Shown piece by piece: positions 58,130-64,000 of a stretch of 64,000 nt of DNA. The notes beneath the pieces were generated by a model. It did no database searches, had not been told where the DNA came from, and worked only from the letters and a program-made list of their open reading frames with translations. Source of the stretch: Leifsonia poae. GTDB taxonomy: Bacteria > Actinomycetota > Actinomycetes > Actinomycetales > Microbacteriaceae. The position numbers and the translations under genes were made by a program. The DNA lies in NCBI RefSeq assembly GCF_027921845.1, contig NZ_BSEN01000015.1, positions 62,001 to 126,000 of the forward strand, in the 5' to 3' direction. The first letter of the stretch is position 1. Every line of letters begins with the position of its first letter.

Positions 58130-59260
58130 TCAGTATCGCGCCAGGGACCCGTCGATGTCTCTGGCCCAGGCGTCGATCCCTCCGGCGAGCACGAGCCCGG
58201 GTGCGCCGGCGGTGTCCAGCGCCCGCCGCGCCACCTCGGCGCGCGGGCCGTGATGGCACACGATGACCAAGGGGTCGTCGCCGAGCCGGGCGGCCACGCC
58301 GGCAGGGTCGCGCTGCACCACCGCGAGAGGCACCAGCAGCGAACCGGGGATCGAGGCGAGGTCGGCCTCCCAGGGTTCGCGCACGTCGATGAGGGTGAAC
58401 GGCTCGCCCGCCTCGAGACGGGCGCTGAGCTCTCCCGGCGTCATCGTCGCACTCACTCCGCAGAACAGGTCGTAATCGATCAGCCGGGTGACCGGCTCGG
58501 CCTCGGCGTCGCGCTCGTAGGCGAGCTCGCGGAAGCCGCCGCTGAGGGCGTCGTGCACGACGACACGGCCGACGAGCGGCTCGCCGGTGCCCGTCACGAG
58601 CTTGACGGCCTCGCTCACCATCAGGCCGCCGATGACCGCGCAGACCGACGGCAGAACGCCTGCCTCGGCGCAGTTCGGAACGCTGCCCGGCTCCGGCGGA
58701 ACGGGGAAGAGGTCACGGTACTGCGGACCCTCCGCAGCCCAGCTCACGCCGACCTGGCCGCCGAACCGGTGCACGGCGCCCCAGACGACCGGCACGCCCG
58801 CGAGCACGCCCGCATCGTTGACCAGGTAGCGGGTCGGGAAGTTGTCGCTGCCGTCGAGCACCAGGTCGTAGCCGGCGATGATCTCCCGGGCGTTGGCGGA
58901 CGTCAGCATGGTGTCGTGCACCACGACGGCGGTCTCGTCGTCGAGCAGCGCGACGGCCTCGGCGGCGGAGTCGGCCTTCGATCGCCCCACGTCCGCCGGG
59001 CCGTGCACCGTCTGCCGCGGCAGGTTGCTCCATTCCACGCGGTCGCCGTCGACGATCCCGATCGTGCCGAAGCCCACCGCGGCGAGGCCGGGGAGCACCG
59101 CGCTGCCCAGGCCGCCTGCGCCGACCACGAGCACACGCGCGTTGCGCACCCGGCGCTGGGCGTCCATCCCGAAACCGGGGAGCCGGGCGGTGCGGGCGTA
59201 GCGCGCCTCGCGCTCCGGCGGGAGTTCCGGGCCGATGCCGACGAGGGGCGCGAACGTCAT
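58130..59260 (-). CDS. moeZ: MoeZ-type adenylyltransferase-rhodanese (MoeB-like)
   Basis: The 376-residue protein adenylylates and sulfurates MoaD-type small proteins. Residues about 1-260 are a ThiF/MoeB domain (RNARVLVVGAGGLGSAVLPG, GDRVEWSNLPRQTV, VLDGSDNFPTRYLVND, NCAEAGVLPSVCAV); about 275-376 are a rhodanese domain with FTLIDVREPWEADL and the active-site loop CHHGPR. The zinc-binding CxxC of E. coli MoeB is replaced (QYRDLFP), as in mycobacterial MoeZ. A TAGCCT -10 box ends 7 nt before the ATG. Confidence 0.92.
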   Translation of the reverse strand: MTFAPLVGIGPELPPEREARYARTARLPGFGMDAQRRVRNARVLVVGAGGLGSAVLPGLAAVGFGTIGIVDGDRVEWSNLPRQTVHGPADVGRSKADSAAEAVALLDDETAVVVHDTMLTSANAREIIAGYDLVLDGSDNFPTRYLVNDAGVLAGVPVVWGAVHRFGGQVGVSWAAEGPQYRDLFPVPPEPGSVPNCAEAGVLPSVCAVIGGLMVSEAVKLVTGTGEPLVGRVVVHDALSGGFRELAYERDAEAEPVTRLIDYDLFCGVSATMTPGELSARLEAGEPFTLIDVREPWEADLASIPGSLLVPLAVVQRDPAGVAARLGDDPLVIVCHHGPRAEVARRALDTAGAPGLVLAGGIDAWARDIDGSLARY

Positions 59261-59267
59261 GGTGACC

Positions 59268-59273
59268 AGGCTA
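59268..59273 (-). promoter_or_regulatory. -10 box of the moeZ-moeA-moaCB-moaE operon (leaderless type)
   Basis: TAGCCT on the minus strand, 7 nt before the ATG at 59260. Confidence 0.55.
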
Positions 59274-59291
59274 GACCGGCTCGGGGGAGCG

Positions 59292-60818
59292 CTACGAGAC
59301 CGTGACCGAGATCTGGTGCAGCCCCGTCGCCCCGTTGGGCACGACGTCGGCGACGGCGGAGGTCTGCACCCTGCCCTTCGCGTCGGTGGCGCGCACCCGG
59401 ATGGTGTGCCGGCCCTTCTCTGCGTTCCAGGCGTACTTCCACTGCCGCCAGGTGTCGACGGAGATGGCGTCGGCGATGTCCGCCTGCTCCCACGGGCCGT
59501 CGTCGATCTGCACGTGCACCGCACTCACCCCGACGTGCTGCGACCAGGCGACCCCGGCGATCGCCACGGTCCCCGCCGTCACCTGGCGCCCGGCGGCGGG
59601 CACGTCGATCCGCGACTCGAGTTTCACCGGGCCGCGCTGCGACCAGCCTCTGTCGGTCCAATACGAGGTGGCCCGATCGAATCGGGTGACCTCCAGGTCG
59701 ACCACCCACTTGGTCGCGGAGACATAGCCGTAGAGACCGGGGACGACCATCCGCACCGGGTAGCCGTGCTCGAGGGGGAGCGGCTGCCCGTTCATCCCGA
59801 CGGCGAGGATGGCGTTGCGCTCGTCGGTGAGCGCCTCGATCGGCGTGCTCGCCGTCCAGCCGTCCTGGCTCTTCGAGAGCACCATGTCGGCGTTCGATTT
59901 CGGCTTCGCGCGCGCCAGCAGGTGCCGGATGGGGTAGCCCAGCCAGGTCGCGTTGCTGATCAGGTTGCCGCCGACCTCGTTCGACACGCAGGTGAGCGTC
60001 GTGATGCTCTCCTCCAGCGGCAGCTTCAGCAGCTCCGCGAAGCTCAGTTCGATCTCGTCCTCGACGAGACCGTGGATGCGCAGCCGCCAGGTCGAGGGAT
60101 CGATCCCGGGGATCTGCAGTGCGGTGTCGATGCGGTAGAAGTCCGCGTTCGGGGTGATGATCGGCGACAGCCCGGCGATGTCGAACGAGGCGCCGGCCGG
60201 GATCGGCGGGGCGGCCACCGCCGCCTTCGGCAGGTGGAAGGCGGCACGGGCCGCGGCCGCCGCCCGGTATCCGCTCGAGACCACCTGGCCGATCGCCACG
60301 GCGATCGCTCCGCCCGCCGCCGTCGCGCCGGTCGCGACGAGGAACCGCCGACGGCTGACGGCGCCGGAGGGCGCGACCCGCGTGGGAGCGGTGCCGCGCA
60401 GCATCCGGGCCAGGGCGCCGAGCACCAGGATGGCGACGATCGCGGCGACCGCGGACGGGACCGCGTCGAGCACGCTCGCGCCCGACCTCGTGAGTGCGGC
60501 GAGAACGCCGAGAGCGCCGCCGAGGGCGATCAGGATGCGGCCCACCGGCGGCCGCAGGCTCTCCAGCCAGCCGGCCAGAGCTCCCGCGATCAGCAGCACC
60601 AGAGCGAGGCTCACGATGAGGACGGTCTTGTCCTGCGTGCCGAAGACGGAGATCACGGCCTCTTTGAGCCAGCCGGGCACCAGGTCGATCACGGCCGCGC
60701 CCACCACGAGCACCGGACTGCCGTTCTGCGCGAAGAGGGAGCTGACCAGTTCGCCGGCCCCGACTCCGGCCAGAATGCTTGCGACCCCGGTCGCCGCCGG
60801 GCGCCAGAACGACACCAT
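59292..60818 (-). CDS. Membrane-anchored sulfite-oxidase-like molybdopterin enzyme
   Basis: The 508-residue protein has four predicted membrane helices in its first 140 residues, then a twin-arginine-like segment (SRRRFLVATGATAAGG, from 155), and an extracytoplasmic molybdopterin domain with the Mo-ligating Cys277 in TTLTCVSNEVGGNLISNATW. A C-terminal Mo-co dimerisation domain follows (VAIAGVAWSQHVGVSAVHVQ, YAWNAEKGRHTIRVRATDAKG). The substrate is unknown; sulfite or oxidised protein residues are possibilities. It lies 31 bp upstream of moeZ on the same strand. A TAACCT -10 box ends 6 nt before the ATG. Confidence 0.9.
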   Translation of the reverse strand: MVSFWRPAATGVASILAGVGAGELVSSLFAQNGSPVLVVGAAVIDLVPGWLKEAVISVFGTQDKTVLIVSLALVLLIAGALAGWLESLRPPVGRILIALGGALGVLAALTRSGASVLDAVPSAVAAIVAILVLGALARMLRGTAPTRVAPSGAVSRRRFLVATGATAAGGAIAVAIGQVVSSGYRAAAAARAAFHLPKAAVAAPPIPAGASFDIAGLSPIITPNADFYRIDTALQIPGIDPSTWRLRIHGLVEDEIELSFAELLKLPLEESITTLTCVSNEVGGNLISNATWLGYPIRHLLARAKPKSNADMVLSKSQDGWTASTPIEALTDERNAILAVGMNGQPLPLEHGYPVRMVVPGLYGYVSATKWVVDLEVTRFDRATSYWTDRGWSQRGPVKLESRIDVPAAGRQVTAGTVAIAGVAWSQHVGVSAVHVQIDDGPWEQADIADAISVDTWRQWKYAWNAEKGRHTIRVRATDAKGRVQTSAVADVVPNGATGLHQISVTVS

Positions 60819-60824
60819 GACGCG

Positions 60825-60830
60825 AGGTTA
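60825..60830 (-). promoter_or_regulatory. -10 box of the membrane sulfite-oxidase-like gene (leaderless type)
   Basis: TAACCT on the minus strand, 6 nt before the ATG at 60818. Confidence 0.55.
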
Positions 60831-60882
60831 GGTCGCAAAGCTGTGACCCAGGCGAGTGCGGCCGTGGGAGGCTTGACCCACC

Positions 60883-63465
60883 ATGCCAGCACCCGATGAG
60901 TCGACTCCCGCCCGCCGCCTGCGTGTCGAGGACATCCCCGGCTACGACGGCCCGGGGACCGCCGGAGACGACGAGGTCTACGACACGTTCGTCGACTGGG
61001 TCGCCGGTCGCGGCATCACGCTCTACCCGGCGCAGGACGAAGCCGCCATCGAGATCGTCGCGGGGGCGAACCTGATCCTGAGCACACCCACAGGAACCGG
61101 TAAGTCGCTCGTCGCCGTCGGTGCCCACTTCGCCGCCCTCGCCCGCGGCGAGCGCACGTTCTACACCGCGCCGATCAAGGCCCTGGTCTCCGAGAAGTTC
61201 TTCGCGCTCGTCGAGATCTTCGGCGCCGAGAACGTCGGGATGATGACCGGCGACTCCGCGGTCAACGCCGACGCCCCGATCATCTGCTGCACCGCTGAGA
61301 TCCTCGCCAACCTCGCCCTCCGGCACGGCGCGGATACGCCGGTCGGCCAGGTCGTGATGGATGAGTTCCACTTCTACGCCGACCCCGACCGCGGCTGGGC
61401 GTGGCAGGTGCCGCTCCTCACGCTGCCGCGCGTGCAGTTCATCCTGATGTCGGCGACGCTCGGCGATGTGACCGAGCTGGCCGCCGACCTCACCAGGCGC
61501 ACCGGCCGCGAGACGGCGGTCGTGACCGGGGTCGAGCGTCCCGTGCCCCTGCACTACTTCTACGAGCTCACCCCGGTGCACGAGACCGTGGAGGACCTGC
61601 TGAACACCGCGCAGGCGCCGGTCTACATCGTGCACTTCTCGCAGCTGGCCGCGCTCGAGCGGGCCCAGGCGCTGTCGAGCGCCCGCATCGCCAGCCGGGA
61701 GCAACGGGATGCGATCGCCGAGCTGATCGGCGGCTTCCGGTTCACGACGTCGTTCGGCAAGACCCTGTCGCGACTGCTGCGACAAGGCATCGGCGTCCAC
61801 CACGCCGGAATGCTCCCGAAGTACCGGCGTCTCGTGGAGCAGCTCGCGCAACGCGGCGTGCTCCGCGTCATCTGCGGCACCGACACGCTCGGCGTCGGCA
61901 TCAACGTGCCGATCCGCACGGTGCTCTTCACGGCGCTCACGAAGTTCGACGGCACCCGGATGCGTCAGCTCAACACCCGCGAGTTCCACCAGATCGCGGG
62001 GCGCGCCGGTCGTGCCGGCTTCGACACGGCCGGAACGGTGGCCGCCCAGGCGCCCGAGCACGAGACCGAGAACCTCAAGGCGATCGAGAAGGCGGGTGAC
62101 GACCCCAAGAAGCGCCGCAAGATCGTGCGCAAGAAGGCTCCGGACGGCTTCGTGTCGTGGGGCGAGCCGTCGTTCCGCAAGCTCATCGAGGCGGAGCCGG
62201 AGACCCTGACCTCGTCGATGCAGATCACGAGCGCGATGCTGATCAACGTCGTCGCGCGCGGGGGAGACGTGTTCGAGCACGTGCGCTCGCTGGTGTTCGA
62301 CAACCACGAGCCGTGGAAGCGGCAGCTCGCGCTGGCGCGCCGCGCCCTCGGCCTCTACCGCACGCTGGTGACGGCCGGCGTCGTCGAGAACGTCGACGGG
62401 CGGATCCGCCTCACGGTCGACCTCCAGCCGAACTTCGCGCTGAACCAGCCGCTGTCGCCGTTCGCGCTCGCCGCCTTCGAGCTGTTCGACATCGAATCGC
62501 CCGAGTACGCGCTCGACATCGTCTCGGTGGTCGAGGCGACGCTCGACGATCCCCGGCCGGTGCTCTCCGCGCAGCAGTACGCCGCGCGGGGCGAGGCCGT
62601 CGCTGCCATGAAGGCGGACGGAGTGGAGTACGACGAGCGCATGGAGGCGCTCGAGACGATCGAGCATCCGAAACCGCATGCAGAGCTGCTGCAGGAGGCG
62701 TTCGTGACCTACGCGGCCAGCCAGCCGTGGGTGACCGACTTCGAGCTCAGCCCCAAGTCAGTCGTGCGCGATCTGTACGAGCGTGCGATGACGTTCGACG
62801 AGTACATCGCGTTCTACAAGCTGGCCCGCTCCGAGGGAGTGGTGTTGCGCTACCTCTCCGACGCCTACCGCGCGCTCGGTCAGACGGTGCCGTCCGACCT
62901 GCGCACCGACGACCTGAACGACCTCATCGAGTGGCTGGGGGAGCTGGTGCGCCAGGTCGACTCCAGCCTGCTCGACGAGTGGGAGGAGCTCATCCATCCG
63001 GATGCCGCGCGGCACGCCGCCGAGTCGGAGGAGATCGCGCCTCCCGCACCGCGCAATGTCACCACGAACCGCCGCGCGTTCTTCGTGCTGGTGCGCAACG
63101 AGTTGTTCCGCCGCGTGCAGCTCGCTGCGCTCGACCAGGTGGAGCAGCTCGGCGCCCTCGAGAACGAGGCGGCGGCGCTCGCCGGAGAGGCGACGCCGGC
63201 ATTCACCGCCCTCGACTGGGACGAGTCGCTCGAGGCGTACTACGACGAGCACGACGCGATCGGCACGGATGCGGCGGCGCGGTCCGCGGCGATGATCGTC
63301 GTCGACGAGTCCCCGGCGGCGGCGGAGGGTGTGTGGCGGGTGCGTCAGATCCTCGCCGACCCGGCGGGCGACCACGACTGGGGGATCAGCGCCGATGTCC
63401 TGCTCGGCGCGTCGGCGGAGCAGGGCGTCGCGGTGCTGCGTGTCACGTCTGTCAACCGCCTCTGA
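60883..63465 (+). CDS. DEAD/DEAH-box helicase with DUF3516 (Ski2-like)
   Basis: The 860-residue protein has the helicase core: LSTPTGTGKSLVAVGAH (motif I, around residue 66), DEFHFY (motif II, around 160), LMSATLGDV (III) and, in lobe 2, GIGVHHAGMLPKYRRLVEQL and QIAGRAGRAGFD (VI). The C-terminal half (about 420-860) matches DUF3516, an actinobacterial Ski2-like helicase region. A role in RNA processing or decay is inferred from Ski2/Mtr4 relatives. It is a single gene divergent from the membrane molybdoenzyme. Confidence 0.9.
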   Translation: MPAPDESTPARRLRVEDIPGYDGPGTAGDDEVYDTFVDWVAGRGITLYPAQDEAAIEIVAGANLILSTPTGTGKSLVAVGAHFAALARGERTFYTAPIKALVSEKFFALVEIFGAENVGMMTGDSAVNADAPIICCTAEILANLALRHGADTPVGQVVMDEFHFYADPDRGWAWQVPLLTLPRVQFILMSATLGDVTELAADLTRRTGRETAVVTGVERPVPLHYFYELTPVHETVEDLLNTAQAPVYIVHFSQLAALERAQALSSARIASREQRDAIAELIGGFRFTTSFGKTLSRLLRQGIGVHHAGMLPKYRRLVEQLAQRGVLRVICGTDTLGVGINVPIRTVLFTALTKFDGTRMRQLNTREFHQIAGRAGRAGFDTAGTVAAQAPEHETENLKAIEKAGDDPKKRRKIVRKKAPDGFVSWGEPSFRKLIEAEPETLTSSMQITSAMLINVVARGGDVFEHVRSLVFDNHEPWKRQLALARRALGLYRTLVTAGVVENVDGRIRLTVDLQPNFALNQPLSPFALAAFELFDIESPEYALDIVSVVEATLDDPRPVLSAQQYAARGEAVAAMKADGVEYDERMEALETIEHPKPHAELLQEAFVTYAASQPWVTDFELSPKSVVRDLYERAMTFDEYIAFYKLARSEGVVLRYLSDAYRALGQTVPSDLRTDDLNDLIEWLGELVRQVDSSLLDEWEELIHPDAARHAAESEEIAPPAPRNVTTNRRAFFVLVRNELFRRVQLAALDQVEQLGALENEAAALAGEATPAFTALDWDESLEAYYDEHDAIGTDAAARSAAMIVVDESPAAAEGVWRVRQILADPAGDHDWGISADVLLGASAEQGVAVLRVTSVNRL

Positions 63466-63614
63466 CGCCGAGTTGACCTCCACGATGAGCCGTGTGAGTA
63501 TCGTCGTGGTCGCGAAACTGCGCCAGGTCATTTGCATGAAATCCTGAAGAAATCTTGGTTCGGGATGCACTGTGTTCCGACACGAGACTGAGCCCCTCCA
63601 GGAGAAAGGCACCG
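63466..63614. other. 149-bp intergenic region upstream of the phosphate transporter
   Basis: No gene or strong palindrome was found. It is AT-richer than average (TTTGCATGAAATCCTGAAG), as expected for a promoter region, and ends with AGGAGAAAGG. No PhoP-like direct repeats could be assigned with confidence. Confidence 0.4.
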
Positions 63615-64000
63615 GTGGATCTCACCGTCATCGTCGTGCTGGTCATCGCACTGGCCCTGTTCTTCGACTTCACCAACGGTTTCCATGACACCGCGAACGC
63701 GATGGCGACCCCCATCGCCACCGGCGCCATGCGGCCGAAAGTGGCCGTCGCCCTCGCCGCGATCCTCAACCTGGTCGGCGCTTTCCTCTCGACGGAGGTC
63801 GCCAAGACCATCTCGGGCGGCATCATCAAAGAAGGCGACGGCGGTGTCCAGATCACCCCGGAGCTGATCTTCGCCGGTCTCGTCGGCGCCGTGCTCTGGA
63901 ACATGATCACCTGGCTGTTCGGGCTGCCGTCGAGCTCCAGTCACGCGCTGTTCGGCGGCCTCATCGGCGCGGCGATCGTCGGCGTCGGGTTCGGGGCCGT
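63615..64000 (+). CDS. Pit-family inorganic phosphate transporter, 5' part
   Basis: The frame runs from the GTG at 63615 off the end of the window (128 residues visible). It shows the PHO4/Pit signature: FFDFTNGFHDTANAMATPIA in the first helix, RPKVAVALAAILNLVGAFLS, and WLFGLPSSSSHALFGGLIGA. Pit proteins import phosphate, often as a metal-phosphate complex, by proton symport. AGGAGAAAGG lies 5 nt before the start. Whether a PhoU-like partner is linked cannot be seen. Confidence 0.93.
   Translation, partial: MDLTVIVVLVIALALFFDFTNGFHDTANAMATPIATGAMRPKVAVALAAILNLVGAFLSTEVAKTISGGIIKEGDGGVQITPELIFAGLVGAVLWNMITWLFGLPSSSSHALFGGLIGAAIVGVGFGA

Noticed and set aside
59257-62679. Very long minus-strand open frame of over 1100 codons
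   Set aside because: It runs antisense through the DUF3516 helicase and out of frame through the membrane molybdoenzyme, both with clear motifs. Composition is Arg/Asp/Gly-biased and motif-free.
1-64000. tRNA, rRNA, CRISPR arrays, prophage or transposase genes
   Set aside because: Intergenic regions are short and were read for cloverleaf-like or regularly spaced repeats; none was found. The tandem repeats present have no spacers.

Overview
The window is about 70% G+C with GTG/ATG starts and tightly coupled genes. The gene set (NusA/YlxR/IF2/RbfA/TruB/RibF block, MoaC-MogA fusion, MoeZ-type MoeB-rhodanese, DUF3516 helicase, DUF5997 and DUF6510-like proteins) points to a high-GC actinobacterium, most likely Microbacteriaceae (Microbacterium-like). 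The assignment rests on gene content and protein style only. It is ordinary chromosome: no rRNA, tRNA, CRISPR array, prophage or complete insertion sequence was seen, and no gap between genes exceeds 300 bases.

Layout. 1-6.6 kb: 3' end of ispG, an RNB ribonuclease, a DUF1275 membrane protein, proS, a DUF559 nuclease-like gene bracketed by copies of a palindromic repeat, and a DUF1206 membrane protein. 6.7-14.2 kb: translation block nusA / ylxR-infB-rbfA, split by a reverse-oriented exported beta-propeller/cell-wall-binding gene. 14.2-18.8 kb: YciI-like protein, mutY, a kinase-like protein without a P-loop, a ketopantoate-reductase-family protein and a DHA2 exporter divergent from its TetR repressor. 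18.8-23.4 kb: tetR-truB-two membrane proteins-ribF-CynX-type transporter, chained by start/stop overlaps. 23.5-29 kb: ROK kinase divergent from a deoxyribose operon (deoR, deoC, two aldehyde dehydrogenases). 29-35 kb: small kinase, SGNH hydrolase, a csoR-macrodomain-M20 peptidase operon divergent from copZ-copA, and an RbsD/FucU-like gene with foreign-looking codon use. 35.7-45.7 kb: mostly single genes, including a SNF2 helicase, pfkA, an FMN-dependent 2-hydroxyacid oxidase, and DUF5997 divergent from an HTH-less LysR effector domain with a histone-H1-like tail. 45.7-49.3 kb: APC permease and a zinc-finger SDR. 49.3-60.8 kb: a molybdenum region with a sulfite-oxidase-like enzyme + flavin reductase + zinc protein operon, moaA-moaD, an HTH-TOBE regulator with modABC, moeZ-moeA-moaCB-moaE, and a membrane-bound sulfite-oxidase-like enzyme. 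60.9-64 kb: DUF3516 helicase and the start of a Pit phosphate transporter.

The molybdenum genes form one working unit: uptake (modABC), sensing (HTH-TOBE), pterin synthesis (moaA, moaCB, moaE/moaD), sulfur activation (moeZ), metal insertion (moeA) and two probable client enzymes. The deoxyribose operon would cleave deoxyribose-5-phosphate and oxidise the acetaldehyde formed. CsoR would control both copper handling and an unexpected macrodomain/peptidase pair.

Three sequence-level themes recur. First, about 25 genes have a TANNNT -10 box ending 5-8 nt (mostly 6-7) before the start codon, implying leaderless mRNAs; this decides several starts. Second, many 3' gene ends carry short tandem duplications spanning or adjoining the stop codon. 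Third, there are strong palindromes: a 22-bp perfect inverted repeat next to the DUF559 gene, a 24-bp one around the nusA stop codon, and a 21-bp one between two convergent genes.
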